Source: Tetmemena sp. SeJ-2015 (Eukaryota; Ciliophora; Spirotrichea; Sporadotrichida; Oxytrichidae). Taken from it: 64,000 bases of DNA. The stretch lies in NCBI GenBank assembly GCA_027382625.1, contig JAJKFJ010022370.1, positions 1 through 64,000 of the forward strand, in the 5' to 3' direction. A model generated the notes under the pieces. It did no database searches, was not told the origin of the DNA, and saw nothing but the letters and a program-made list of their open reading frames with translations. The position numbers were made by a program, and so were the translations under genes. How positions within the stretch are numbered: position 1 is the first letter of the stretch; the number at the start of each line of letters is the position of its first letter. Positions 31,878-43,865 of this stretch are shown one piece after another.

Positions 31878-32900
31878 TCAGTAATCATGATGGTGATGGT
31901 GAGAGTCGTCACTGCTTCCATAAGAGGAAGAGTAATGAGAGCTAAAATTCAAAAACAGATTAAATCATAAATAAGGATATATATTTATATAAGCTATAGA
32001 CATCTGGTTGGTAGTCTTCTGAGTAGTTGGTGTAGTCATATGAAGTGGGCTCGTAAGCGGGTTGCACTTCATAAAACTCAGAGAAAACAGAAGGGGGCTT
32101 GTCGCACACAGCGCTTGCCAAGTTGTAAGCTGTTGCGCCCATGCCCTTCAGAATAGCGGGGATGTCTACATCGCCTGTGGTCACTGCGACTGCAGCAGCT
32201 ACTGCTACTTCAAAAACTCCTCCAACTACTCCCTTCACAGTAGAAGTGCATTGATCACAAAATATAACTAAAAACATATATCAGCAGAGTCTGTACACAG
32301 AGCACCACATGTGTGTTTTCCAGCGGGGCAGTTCTACCAGCAGACTGGACCTACTCCATGATATCCGTTCTTGCAAGGAGGATAGCAGAGAGCACCTGAT
32401 TCATCAAGTCCTGCGCTGCAGCCAAGTGGCTTTCCTACTCCTCTTCCATAGGTTTTCTTCTGGCAGGAGACTCCGATATCAGTCATACCGTTTATGCAGT
32501 TAGGAGAGCAGATGCAGCAGGCTGCGTTGTGGAATCCCTCTCTGCATTTTGGGTAATAAAGAGCGCCCCATTTTTCGCATCCTTCTGAGTGCTCATGTTC
32601 GCACTTGCTTTTGTGCCAGAGAGTGTAGCCAACACCTCTGCCGTAGGATTTAGGCTTTAGGCAATCGACTCCAGTATCTGTGAATCCATCAGGGCATCTT
32701 TGCCAGCACACAGGGCCAACTCCATGATAGCCATCGTTACAGTTAGGGTAGCAGAGAGCTCCATTTCTTTCCCAGCCATCCTCACAGCTGGTGATGACTT
32801 TACCGACGCCTCTTCCGTAGGCGTTCTCCCAGCAAGACTCTGCTTGAGTGATTGAGACTAGTCCAAGGACAGTTAGGGTAATGAGTTGACTTGTTTTCAT
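31878..32900 (-). CDS. Secreted Cys-rich repeat protein F
   Basis: ATG 32900, TGA 31878; removal of IESs 32254-32279 and 31940-31991 gives exactly 315 codons. Signal peptide MKTSQLITLTVLGLVSITQA, ESCWENAYGRGVGKVITSC, then modules HNAACCICSPNCINGMTDIG and SGALCYPPCKNGYHGVGPVCW. Then CTSTVKGVVGGVFEVAVAAA, GDVDIPAILKGMGATAYNLA, a Tyr/Pro/Glu stretch and a His-rich end (SSYGSSDDSHHHHHDY). The intact member of the E/F pair. Immediately downstream (31745-31830) lies sequence shared with the 3' flank of E and with 23590-23643. Confidence 0.85.
31940..31991. other. IES in gene F, 52 bp, pointer AGCTA
   Basis: AGCTA at 31940 and 31992; removal joins YQPDVYS to SHYSSSYGSS. Confidence 0.75.
32254..32279. 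other. IES in gene F, 26 bp, pointer ATCA
   Basis: ATCA at 32254 and 32280; removal joins TDSAD to QCTSTVKG. Confidence 0.75.
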
Positions 32901-33217
32901 TATCTGGTAATTGATGTGTTTATTATTATTGTTGAAATAAAAATTATCGTAATTAAGTAACTTTTATTATTCTTTATTCAAATCCTAGAATATAATTTAG
33001 ACAAATCTTAATGAATATGAGTAGGACTGCGTTAAAGAGCTACTCTATAATAATTATAAGATATTTGTGCACAAATTCAGCTCAAGTTAGTATATTCAAT
33101 TTTTTATTTTAATTATGATCTATATAATCTGTTCCTCCTCCTTTGATGATTTATAATGTGTGGAATTGTTTAATTAAGTGTAGAGATTGTTTTATCTAAC
33201 AATGAACTCAGGCGAAT

Positions 33218-36182
33218 TCATCCAAGACTTCTGTAAATTAAATAGAAACATTTTTTTTATATAGTTGACTTTCCTTGCTGCAGAATGCCTTGCCTTCTCA
33301 AAGTTCTTCTTTCTGAGGGCAACTTTATCCTCATTAACATACACTAGCGCGCTTAAGATCACTAATCATGCCAATCAGTTTCTCCTTCTACTGATCATCA
33401 CTTTGAGCAACCAGTTTCTTCTCCAGACCCTTCTGTTGGGATTTTAGCAGCCTCTTTTTGAAGTGTTTCTCATCATCCATGTCAACCACCTTTTCTCCAG
33501 TTTTGGCATCTTTCTTATCTCTCTTGGACAAGAACGATTTCTTCTTCTCTAACTTCTTTCCATAGAGAGGGAGATCCCTAGTTTGCAAGTTCTTGTAAAG
33601 AGCGAAGGATCTAGCAAACTCAGTGAGAATAGGTTAATAACAGAGTAGACTTTTAATGAATTACAAGATGAGATTGAGGGTCTTGATCTCGAAGACTGAG
33701 CGCATTTCGTGTGAGTGACCTGCATAAGCTCTGGTAGTAGAGTTCTTTGCGATTTGAGCCATCTGAACGAGGTTCAGACTATCCCTTTCCATGGTTCCTC
33801 TCACTAGATGTCTAAGCCTATGAAGGGCTTCTTGTTGCTCGTCCTCATCTTCGATATTCTTGAGTGCTTTGAAGAAAATTAGGCGCTTGCCCTTGTTTAA
33901 CTCTTGCACCTTCTTTTGGAAGGCCTTGATCATCTCAAGCCTTGACTTCTGCAACATCGAAATTCCATACTTCTACTTTAAGTGCTTCACATAGCCTCAC
34001 AATTATAAGCTACTTAAAGAATTTAAACAGTTTAATTAAAGTAACCTCTTTCTTGGGGCATGACAAAGCACAGAGAGGAACCTGAAGAAGCTATTCTGGC
34101 AGTTCTACCTACTCTGTTCACATACTCTTTGATGTTACTGGAGAGGTCGTACTGCAGAATCCACTCTACATTTTTAAAATCTAGACCTCTGAAGCCACAT
34201 CAGTGCAGATCATAATTGCAGATTCAGCCTTATCAAAGCCAAAGAAGTTCTTCTTACGTTCGTTGTGATCCATATCTCCATGCAGCTTGTAAATGTGTCC
34301 TCCACTCAAGATCTCTGGTTTCTCTTCTCCCTCGGCTGCAGTTTCTTTATTAGCATCATCATCTCTGAGACCAAACTTATTCCAGTTGAGGTTGTTGACT
34401 AGTGAATATAGGAAGTTCACGAGCTCACAGTTGCTGATAAAGACAAGTACTTTCTCTTATTGATGAGCATAAAGGAAGCCTAGGAGGTATAAAAGCCTAT
34501 ACTGAGTAGGAACTTCCATGAAGTACTGTTGAATTTGCTAAGGGATTTTAGCGATATCATCTGTAGCATCACCCTCAATATCGAAACCAACTCTCTCAAA
34601 ACTCTCCATAAGCTTTGAACCAAGGGACTCAACCTTTCTGTTCAGAGTTGCAGATACAAAATTTACTTTCAAGGTATCACTCCAGAAATTACCACTCTCA
34701 ACCGGAGTTGAGAACTTGCTAGGTACTTTCTTCTTGATTATATTTAGACACTGGGTCATCTCTCTGTCGAAACCTTGATCTAAGATTCTATCTGCCTCGT
34801 CAAAAATGAGATAGCTCAAATGGCTTAGATTGATAGCTGTTGTATTTTACAAGTGATAAAGGAATCTACCAGGGGTGCAGATAATTACAGTCTAATAAAA
34901 ATTGATAAAATATTATACACGCATTGGTAAGTCATTCCTTTTCTCAATTTTGCTTTTTCTTTTTAGGATTCTCACCACCTGTATAGTTCCACACACCACA
35001 TAATAGAAAAGCTTTAGAAGCTTTTTAAGTTCCAGTTCAATTTATACACACAGCTCTCTGGTAGGTGAGAAAATGATGCAGTAGGTTCCATTCTCTCTAG
35101 TAATTTTCTCCTGATTTAGAGACATATAAGATAGATACTCTAGTAGAGGTACCAAGTAGGCAAGAGTTTTACCACTTCCAGTCTCAGATTTGAGAGCAAC
35201 GTTTCTGTTCTTGAGAATGACAGGTATCGCACTCTTCTGAATGTTTGTTAGCTTGTCAAATCCATTCTCGGTGAGGACCTGCAATAGCTTGTTGTTGAGT
35301 GGGAGATCAGAGAATTTCTCTCCAGTGAACACCTCTGCTTCTAATATCTGTGCTTGCTCCTCTTTCAATACAAACTTTTCATCTTCCTCAACATTCATGG
35401 ATTCGGGGATTGGCTCTCTAACCTTTTTCTCAGGCTTTGGTAGTTACCTCTAAGGCTTTTAGACTGGCAAGTCATCGTTCTGATCGAATTCCACTACTGC
35501 CTCTTCCTTAGGCTTTGAAGAGTTAATTGGATTCATCTCGATATCATAGTCATCATCATCTGCCCCGATTCTTCCTTCACTCTTCTTTGGAAAAGTTGAT
35601 CTTTCCTCTCTCTTCGTGCTTTATGATTATCTTTTGTTGTCAACAGACTTTTCCTTCTGTTGCTAATTTGCTTGTTTGCTATGTGGACTATTGAATCAGC
35701 ACAAGAATAAGAAAGCTAATTTCAATACTTGAATCTCTTAACCTAGTTGAAATTTTATTTCTCTTCTACAGCTACCACTTATAATAAATTAGAACATAAA
35801 TACTTGTTCCTTCACAGTTAGCGGCTTCTGTTAGTTTACATTCTCATTAAGAGTTCTGAATCCGGGTTTGACAACTGGTTTGATTTCTTATTCTTCAGAA
35901 TTCTCAGGCTTAGCATTGGGCTATTAGCCATTTGCATGAGCGTCAGTACGAGCTTAATATGACTGGTTTCTCTGCTGTTGCCTAGGGTTAGTCTCAGATC
36001 TACCTTACTTCTTCTCTATGATCTTCTATCTGTTTTTCTTGTACTTGTCTCTGTTCTTCGTTTTAAAATTTATTAGGATAAATCAATATACTATGTATGA
36101 TTATTGGTGTTTTAGATGTGCCTTGGTCGTTTGTCTTTGGTTTGATGTTGGAGTTGAAGTCCACGTTGAGAAGCATACTCAT
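33218..36182 (-). CDS. DEAD-box RNA helicase, DDX31/Dbp7 type
   Basis: ATG about 36182, TGA 33218. Long Gln/Lys-rich N-terminal extension, then helicase core: FSDLPLNNKLLQVLTENGFD (Q motif region), SETGSGKT (Walker A), SPTRELCVQ, CTPGRF, DEAD, SATL, CTDVAS-RGLDFKNV and NRVGRTARI. The C-terminal AYAGHSHEMRSVFEI and FARSFALYKNL fit the extra domain of DDX31/Dbp7, nucleolar helicases of 60S ribosome assembly. Interruptions: IES 33624-33668 and 34889-34929, a 50-base GT..AG or GAGG-flanked one at 33995-34044, and others in the N-terminal part that I could not resolve. Single-base losses at about 34195 (between S and R of VASRG) and 33345 break the raw frame. Confidence 0.85.
33624..33668. other. 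IES in DDX31-like gene, 45 bp, pointer TGAGA
   Basis: TGAGA at 33624 and 33669; removal gives KTLNLTEFARSFAL, the conserved family segment. A GT..AG choice here would break the frame. Confidence 0.7.
34889..34929. other. IES in DDX31-like gene, 41 bp, pointer AGTC
   Basis: AGTC at 34889 and 34930; removal gives GMTVIICTPGRF across motif Ib. Confidence 0.65.
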
Positions 36183-36319
36183 ATTTGCTAGCTATATATT
36201 ACTTAATTATGCAATCACCTCTCAACAATGTATTCTTGTTAATATGTGAGTTTAAATTCACTTAGGACAACTTTGCAAATTGAAATTTAATTATAAATCT
36301 GTAATTAACTTAATCTGCA

Positions 36320-37635
36320 ATGGAAAGACTAGTTATTCAAAACGACGCAGCTAAGCATGTCTAGGCTTACCTCGAATACGTTAAGTAAGTATAAAGCGGT
36401 TGCTTTCTAATGAGAGTTGCCTTCTTAAAGCTAAATATAGCATCGTGGGAAACGCAGATGGAGGCAAGATGATGAGTGAGCAGGAGTTTGAAGAGTTCAA
36501 AAAGAATATCAGGGAGGCCAGAAAGAACAGACTCTATGTCGTTTGGAGAAACTCTGAATTATTTTTATATTTTATATAAGATGAATTCTGATTGACTTTG
36601 TCTAAACTGATTGAAATAATTGTAATATTTTAATGAAGGATAGGATTGTAGAACTATAGGGCCTGCGTCTTAGTGCTTTTGTGGGCACAGGTACAAGGAG
36701 CATAACTTCGACGATGTAAAGGGAAGAAAGATTCACTGTAGAGCTCCCAAATGCCCTTTGAAAAGATGTTCACCTATGTCCCTATATGTAAGCGACCATT
36801 TCTCAAGAAGGAAAGATTTAAAAGAAAGGATAATAATTTTGCCCGAAATGTAAACAACTGTCTATAGTCGGATCGCAAGACTTGAAAGTGCCTATGCAAA
36901 CATTCCCGTGTAGAGACCACAACCCTAACTCTAAAGAAGTGCTTGAAACCTGGGTGCAAAGAACTGTCACACCGGCTTTACCAGTAAACACGGATGCGGC
37001 TGCCCAGAAAACTTTGACACTCACGAGACAGTCTTTGAGAGCAGGGAGGAGAGAGAAGCTTAGGGGAGAGCTGTAGATCCCAAGTGGATGCAAGAACAAA
37101 ATGTAAACTAACTCACGATCTAAAAGCAATTTTTAACCTTGGAATTTAGATGGTGGCAGGCATGGGAGGACTGACATAAGGATTTATGGACTTAGTGGAG
37201 GGGCAGGATAAGCAAGAATTCCAGAATCCTATGGCTATAATGAGCAATCTACAAGGAGGGAACATGCTCATGGGTTAATAATTTCAAGGAAGGGCTATCG
37301 CTAATGAAGAGACAAAATAATCGAGGGGAAACGGTGGCTTAGGAGTGAGGGGAACTGGCTAGCGAGGAATTACTAACCAAAGTCATAATAGTTTGCAGTC
37401 AGTAGGGCAGCAGATTATGTCTTCTAACGCCTCCTTTAAGCAGTATCGTATCGGCCTCCACTGCTTCAAGTGCAGTAAATGCACTCTCTTTATTTAGCAC
37501 CCCTCACCAATACGGGCAGCATTCGATGAAGAAGCAGCTCAAAAATTTGAAGCTTAGATGAATCTTTGTCACACAATATAATGTTGCAATCAACTTTGTG
37601 AATTTAAAAGTGAATAACTCCAAAGCAATCTATGA
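36320..37635 (+). CDS. FAM221-family protein
   Basis: ATG 36320. After removing IESs at 36381-36424 and 36555-36633 the protein reads EYVKAKYSIVGNADGGKMMS, VVWRNSEGQDCRTIGPAS and CFCGHRYKEHNFDD. In shifted frames follow MFTYVP, KCLCKHS, CHTGFTSKHGCGC and HETVFESREERE, then PKWMQEQN. These Cys/His-rich blocks in this order are the hallmark of FAM221A/B (DUF4475). A C-terminal Gly/Met/Gln-rich part (GGLTQGFMDLVEGQDK) and a Cys pair (CFKCSKC) follow to TGA 37633. Function of the family is not settled; it is conserved in ciliated eukaryotes. At least three one-base shifts (near 36760, 36905 and 36960) lie in the Cys-rich part, probably sequence errors. Confidence 0.8.
36381..36424. other. IES in FAM221 gene, 44 bp, pointer TTAA
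   Basis: TTAA at 36381 and 36425; removal gives EYVKAKYSIVGN. A GTAAGT donor lies next to it, but splicing there does not restore the frame. Confidence 0.6.
36555..36633. other. IES in FAM221 gene, 79 bp, pointer TGAA
   Basis: TGAA at 36555 and 36634; removal gives WRNSEGQDCRTIGPAS. Confidence 0.65.
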
Positions 37636-37730
37636 AGCTCTTCATATTGTAGAATTCAACTGCTATAAGCGAGACTGATGAGAGGATTTAACAATAATTA
37701 TTTAAATTATATTTGAAACTCTATAACGAA

Positions 37731-38633
37731 ATGAAGCACGAGTGGGATTATGTCCAAGGAGGCAAGACTAGCGTCAAGATCCACAACGCACCAGGTGGAA
37801 ACTCTCAGTTCAGCATCGGCTGGAGTGGAGACAACGCTAGCTCCTCGAACGGAGGCGGAAATCAAAGAGGTTACCAGGAGCAGGTGAATCAGTATCAGTC
37901 CTCTTACTAGAAGAATGCCTATGATGGCTACTATGGACAAGTGCCTTCAGAAAATATCGGCTTCGCAGGCGCACCCACTAGAACCATTGATAACAAGCAA
38001 AAGCTGAAGGGTGGTCTTACAAAATTCATCTTAATTTTACTGATTTCGTATGGTCTAGGAGGATACGACCAACCTTCCCCTTAGAAGAAGTACGCTGGTG
38101 CCACTGACGATAAGCCCTCAGTGAGGATGCACGCACCCCCAGGTGGGAAGAGCAACTTCAGCATCGGCAACTAGTTCGATGATGATTACCACAAGCCTGC
38201 CTTCAGACAGCAAGACATGAACAAGCAGAAGCCCAAGTACGGCCAAGACTAGTTCTCCTCCTCTAACGATATCTTCGGCACAGGTTCATCCAACAAGTAC
38301 GGAGGAGCAACTGCTTCTGGCAGAGGTGCTCCAGAGACAAGCAAGGCATTCGCTCACAAGAAACAGAACTACGGCAACTACGCAGATAATTAAGAAGACG
38401 ACTATGACAACTATTATCGTCCTCAGCCCAAAGGAGGCAGAGGAGGCTACCAGCAGTAGCAGTAAAACAACTACGACTAGGACAGATTCGGTGGCTATGG
38501 GAAGTAAAGTGGCGGCGACCCAATCTTTGGACAGAGAGTAGAGTCAGGGAACAACAGCGGCCCTACCACTGACAAATCCTCAGTGAAGCTGCACGCTCCT
38601 CCAGGTGGAAAGAGCAGCATTCAGCTCTTCTGA
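37731..38633 (+). CDS. Jupiter/HN1-like repeat protein
   Basis: A 301-codon frame from ATG 37731 to TGA 38631 (TAA/TAG as Gln). Three copies of a motif with PPGG: TSVKIHNAPGGNSQFSIG at the start, PSVRMHAPPGGKSNFSIG in the middle, SSVKLHAPPGGKSSIQLF at the very end. The pattern V.+..PPGG.S.FS(I/L)G is that of Jupiter/HN1 (JPT) proteins, which are microtubule-associated in flies. Between the motifs the chain is Gly/Tyr/Asn/Gln-rich and disordered-looking. One 39 bp IES (38012-38050) adds a hydrophobic insert if not removed. An upstream short exon cannot be excluded. Assignment rests on the repeats only. Confidence 0.7.
38012..38050. other. IES in Jupiter-like gene, 39 bp, pointer TGGTCT
   Basis: TGGTCT at 38012 and 38051; removal turns an odd hydrophobic insert into KGGLGGYDQPSP. 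The length is a multiple of three, so reading alone would miss it. Confidence 0.7.
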
Positions 38634-38855
38634 TATCCTCACACATTTATAAAACATTAAAAATTCTATTGATAATATTTACGATGTTAAAAACTTTTGT
38701 GCAATAAATAACTTGAAGCTGGAGTATATTAAGTTATGTATGATTGATTATTAATTGTTTACAAGTTGAATAATAACTTTCTAATAACTTAAATAGATAG
38801 TAGATGGTAACAAACTTCTCTTCTAACATTTATTGAATTAGTACAATCGCGGGTA

Positions 38856-40328
38856 TCACAGACCTGGCACGTACGCCCACAGAATATCCTTCTCTTGCCT
38901 TACCTTGCCATATGTTTTCTTGAGCAAGTCACTTTCCTAAACCCCAAACTTCTCGCAGAACTGTTTGTTGCTTAGGGGTAGAATCTCCTCGAACTTTAAA
39001 TCATAATCAAATCATTATGAGTAATGATTATGACTTAATTGGGGTCCTGATTTCATTGAGGAGTTCGCACCTTGGCTTGATAACTTCAGAGTAGCTGAAG
39101 TTGAGTAGGAGAGGGAATGCAGGTTCGAAGTAGAGGTGCCTGGCTAGATTCTTTTGAATGTATGTGATCTTGGCTTCATAACTAGCGAGTGAGCGGAGGA
39201 AGATGTCTGGGTGGCGTTTGATGAGGTGGCGGAGATAGACATCAGAGATCTTAGTGTTTTTGCGGATGAGGTCGATCTTCTTCTTAATTAGGTCCTTCTT
39301 GTTTTGCATGATGAATCCTGGGTACTGCACAATTAGCACAGAAGAAATATAATACTCTTTAAGAAAGATGAATACTCAATTATGTCTTTGACTTCGGTTG
39401 CCTTGATTTTATGATGAACTCTCAAGTAGTCGAAGAGGCCAGTCATGGTGCCAACTCTGCTAGCCAAGATACCTCCCTCTTGAGAGAGTACCTTGACAGT
39501 CTCTTCGCTTGTGAATCGGTACTTTTTGAACTCTCCCATAAACCTCCTGATTTTGCCGACTTCGCAGCAGAATAGGTAGGGGAATGACTTGAAGATAGTC
39601 ATCACCTCCTTCTCAGTTAGTCCTTGGTACAGATTCATCAGTATATCAATCACAAAACATTTACCTTGATAAATCATGAGGAAGGTGATCTCTTTCACTT
39701 GCTCTTCCAATTCCACGCTGATAAGCTTAGGGCAGTCAAGCAGAGCTTTCATGGCAGCAGGCTCTTTGATGCCCTTCGCCTCCATGAGAGAGAAGTATTT
39801 ATCAAGGTGAGCCTCTGACTTGCTGAGGATGTAGGGATACTTCACAACAAGAGAGCGGACCACATCTAGCTCAAAGCCCTTCTTCTGCACGAAGTAGTTG
39901 TGGATGTGATGCATGCCTAGCTTATTCTTCTCCATTTCCTAGTCTGCGAGAATGAAGGTGGGCTTGTAGCGCATGATGTAATTCACCTCCTCCTTTATAA
40001 AGCCGTAGTCCTTCATTATTTTTGCCTCAGCGGGTAATATTTCCTTCTCAAAGTCCATCTTCCTGCACCTCTCTGGGAACTTGCTCATCTTGAATGTGAA
40101 AAGGTAAATTTTAATGAAAGAAAGGAGTATTGAAGGAAGGGAAGTGTAGCTGCATGCTCTAGGAAAGAGATTTAGTGTGAGCTGGCTTGCTGGCGGTCTC
40201 CTGAACTACAGTCTATAATAAACTTAGTTATTTGATAGTTGAAAGTCTACACTTACTGTATCGATAGTCACATTTTAAGAAGTACTTGAGTTCATTTATT
40301 GCGAGAAGTATCGCTCACTACCACTCAT
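38856..40328 (-). CDS. mTERF-family protein, probably organellar
   Basis: ATG about 40328, TGA 38856. A Ser/Thr/Gln-rich N-terminus with a GT..AG intron near 40220-40260 leads into repeated helical units of the mTERF type: NYIMRYKPTFIL, VVRSLVVKYPYILSKSEAHL, MKALLDCPKLISV, EVMTIFKSFPYLF, IIEYPGFIMQNKKDL, HLIKRHPDIFLRS. Each carries the Pro-containing motif near its end. The last part (LPLSNKQFCEKFGVQESD) is reached after another short interruption near 39010-39035. mTERF proteins bind nucleic acid in mitochondria or plastids and affect transcription and ribosome assembly. IES 39323-39352 interrupts one repeat. A one-base uncertainty remains near the N-terminal junction at 40090. Confidence 0.75.
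39323..39352. other. IES in mTERF-like gene, 30 bp, pointer TACT
   Basis: TACT at 39323 and 39353; removal gives VKDIIEYPGFIMQNK, restoring an mTERF repeat. Confidence 0.7.
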
Positions 40329-40479
40329 AAGGCTCTGCTTGTTCGCAAATATAGGTCAAATACGATTACATGATCAATAGTTGGTAAAATCAATACTTTA
40401 AAAACAATAAACCTTATTAAAACAGGAATATATTAGATTATTCATAATAATTCTTAAATTTAATAGAAATAAACTTGAA

Positions 40480-41340
40480 ATGGTAAAGAGTGGAGGCCAC
40501 TAGTCTTTTTCATTCAATCTTAGTGGCTTAGAATTCAGCAATACTCTCATTGTAAGTAAACCTTTTTAAGCTAATAATATTTATGAAGATATTTAAAAAG
40601 TTTAGCGCAAAAATTATTGCTAGACTCTATCAATGATTAATGATTATAGGGTGTGCAAGAACGAGCTAAAAGTGAAATGGAGTTACTTAGTTCAGCATTA
40701 TTGCAAATAGATAAAGTGAGCATGCAAGTGAGAAGAGCTTAAGACTACGAAGCATCTGTCAAAGTATTACAATAAAGGCCAGGTAACAAAATAAATAGTT
40801 ATTGACAAAGTTTTTAAAGATATTTTTGGGAGAGAGCCTACTAAAGACAAGAACAAATGGGGATATCTCAAAAAACTAATAGGAAATTAAATAAGGAAAC
40901 TTTAAAATGAATAAGAATTGCACTTCTTCAACGCAAATACTCTGTCACTAAACAATATCTCGTCTAATTTTGTATTTCTAAAATATCAATTCCAGATAAT
41001 GTAATTGTATTCATCCCATAATAAAGGAGAAGTTAAGATAATTATTTATTTCGAGAGAGTGAGATTATTAAAAGAGATCATGCGCATGCAGCTCATCATC
41101 ATGTTTTATCTGCCAGAGGTTTTATAAAACTTCATCGCAAATTATAACAAATTATACAATGCAGGTTTGCTTGAAGAGAAGTGCAAGGGTTTGAGTCTTA
41201 GTGAGTTGGGAGGAGAGGTGGAGTCCTTCTCGTTTAGTGAGGATGCTCTTGCCGAGAGTTATCATCATATTATTTAAACAATGCTTATTATAATTAGAGG
41301 CTATAATAAAATACAGTCTCACACTCTTTAAAGGGAAATT
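40480..41340 (+). CDS. Hypothetical protein with short introns
   Basis: ATG 40480, MVKSGGHQSFSFNLSGLEFS, then a GTAAGT..TTATAG intron (40554-40649), a helical exon (VQERAKSEMELLSSALLQID), a second short intron near 40775-40803, and FKDIFGREPTKDKNKWGYLK. A long Ile/Leu/Lys-rich part continues with LPEVLQNFIANYN and LSLSELGGEVESFSFSEDAL. The frame stays open past 41340, but the next gene begins at 41366, so the true stop is uncertain. Family not recognised. Confidence 0.5.
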
Positions 41341-41365
41341 AAACTTAAATTTCAAATATAAATTA

Positions 41366-43865
41366 ATGACACCTACTTTAAAGCAATAGAATAAAGTGGC
41401 TGCTGCAAAATATTTAAGGATTAATCATCTGGTTCTTATTGCTTTCATAATAAGCCTCTGTCTAGCTCAAGATTTAGATGAGAGGTATGAACATCTATTT
41501 TATTAAAACTTTCTATAGTCTATTGCAAAGGGAGAGCAGCTTAAATGAAAACAGTCTTTAATAAAATGAAATCGATGAGATTAATGAAAACACAGAAAGT
41601 CAATCCGATGATGGATCTTCCGCCAAGTTTGAAAGTGATCACGTCGACTATGAACAATCTTAATAGGAACAGCAACCTGAATAAACTCAAGAATAATAAA
41701 CTAATCCTTGTGAACCTATGGCAATTATCCAAACCTATAGCTTTTCCTATTCTGAAATTCCTCTTTTGAACCTCTAATGGCTTCAAGAGTTTATAATCTT
41801 TTGTTTTTAAGAGGGAGATTATTGTAACTCTGATGTCATCATTTGAGTATAGTTTTCCAAAATAAATTTTATTGCATCATAAAGGATAACAGAAATTAGT
41901 CAGTAAGCCTCCAGCCAGATCAATTGCAGTAGATTATAATTGAGGGTAAAATCTTCACTCGAAAATCATTATAACTTCAACCCTCTCGAGTAAACTCTTT
42001 AGATTTAGAACGTCTAACTTATACTATAAAAACTAGCGAGGAGCACTCCTCTGACGTGGGATAATTGAGGTTTTTTAAACTCTTTAGCCGGACAAATCTT
42101 TTAATCTTGTCTGGAATGAACTCCTAAAATTTAGAGGGAGATTAGAATGAGATCATAACTTCAATCCATAAGATCATCACAAGCAAATCAGATAGGAACT
42201 TACTCGTTTTAGATACAACTGTATAGGGAGAGGGAGATTCCCTACTTTCATATTTCAAGCAAATCTAGAAAATAACGATGAATGCTCCCTATCTCTTACT
42301 AAACTTCAACTCTTCAAGTGATGCGGCTAAGCTATTCAAATCTTAGTAAAGATTCTTCACTGAAAATATGCGAGCTATCACAATTTAGAACACTTAGCTT
42401 CTGCTTGTGGACTCCCAGTAAATAATTAAGGGAAAATATGGATTAGCGGAAAAGCAGAAGAAGGAAATTATAGAGAGCATTAGCTTGGAAGAATCACAGA
42501 AATTGAATCATTTCAACTTGATTATCACAGATCAGCCCATCATTTGCTCAGGCCTATCTGATCTTTGCACTCAGCAAAGTCTCTTAATGAAAAATTAGCT
42601 CCAGGACTTCATAAAGAAAGGGAATATAGATGTAGCAATTAGCGGCGGTAGTGAGTAGTATGAGAGAACTTTTCCAAAATAAGACTTCAAGCACGAGGAA
42701 CAAAGTGACCCATCCCATCTCGTGAACTCTCCTATCCTATCTACATTAACATAAATGGATTGAAGAAAGTTGATAAAGCTTAGGAATGGGGAGTCTAGAA
42801 GCAATAGTGGTCGGCTATGTTGCGAATGAAAGAATCCTTTGCACTTTTATAGATTGATCCTTTCGTCTCCAACCAGCTTGTCTATTCCTCTTATGATTTG
42901 AAAGGACATCTCTCGATCAACTTATAATTCAAAAGAAGAAACTTGTCTCTCAAACGCTAATCAACTTTCTGTTAAATTCCACTTTAGATGTTTCTCTAAT
43001 CTTCTTGGTTTATATCCTATTGAAGCTAAGCTAGGAGTTTGGAAAATTCTAACTCATCTATAAGCAAGTTCTCTTCGATGGGTACACTCTTCCAGCCTAG
43101 GAACAAGAGTTAAGACTCTAGAGAGAGAAGCAAGATAGGAAGTAAAGGTTGAATTAGATAAGCCAAAAAACTGAGAGCTATGACGACGAGGCTGGCAGTT
43201 TGGAATTAATGGACCTCTCACACTCAAACCTCGTGAGGAGATAGAGATATTAGAACAGTCTTAGAAATGAGCAAGCAGCAGATGGAGCTTATAACTATAT
43301 TCACTCTTCATATAACGAAACTGATTCACGTAATTTCACACAACTCAAATAGCACTGAAGGTGACAACGCTCAGTCTCTACTCAAGCATCTATTGCCTCA
43401 ACTTCAAGGCTTCATAGTACTTCTCAGAGAGGCATGCTACCGAACTTCTAGTTCAGTATCTAGAATGGGCAGTTTTCTATGACTTAGTAAAATGATTATC
43501 TCAGGTCAACTCGAGGCTCCCAAGATAGGATTCCTTAAGAGAGCACAAATCTGAATGGAGATATAATTGAGTATATGGAAGAGGAGGAAAAGGAGTAGTC
43601 AAGGGTTGCAAGCAGAGGAGCAGTTATAAATAGACAGGGTAGAGGAAATAACGCTCTCTAGGGTGACAGTTTTGTCCCTTTCTCTGAATTCATGCAAAAT
43701 AGACAGGCTAATAATGAGGCAGATTAAATAATGCTATCCAGAATGAGAGCTGAAAAATTGAGACAGTAAATTGAGTCAAGACTAAACGAAGGACTCGAAG
43801 ATGAGAAAGAGCAAAGGAAAAAGAAAGTTAAAAGCAAAAAGAAGAATTCAAATAAGTAGAATTGA
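41366..43865 (+). CDS. Large unrecognised protein, N-terminal signal anchor
   Basis: ATG 41366: a hydrophobic segment (HLVLIAFIISLCLAQD) that looks like a signal peptide or anchor, a GTATGA..TATAG intron (about 41485-41520), then an acidic Gln/Asn/Ser stretch. From 41900 to TGA near 42755 one frame is continuous, with LDLERLTYTIKTSEEHSSD, RNLLVLDTTVQGEGDSLLSY and NLIITDQPIICSGLSDL. The last resembles, weakly, a receiver-domain core, but the key acidic pair is not convincing. The rest (42.8-43.87 kb) continues in shifted frames: Ser/Gln-rich, ending with a charged coiled coil (EDEKEQRKKKVKSKKKN) and TGA 43863. May be one gene with several IESs and indels, or two genes. Confidence 0.4.

Noticed and set aside
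42460..42560. Two-component receiver domain in the 41.4-43.9 kb gene
   Set aside because: NLIITD and a following Gly recall the fold, but the conserved acidic pair and Lys could not be placed; kept only as a remark.
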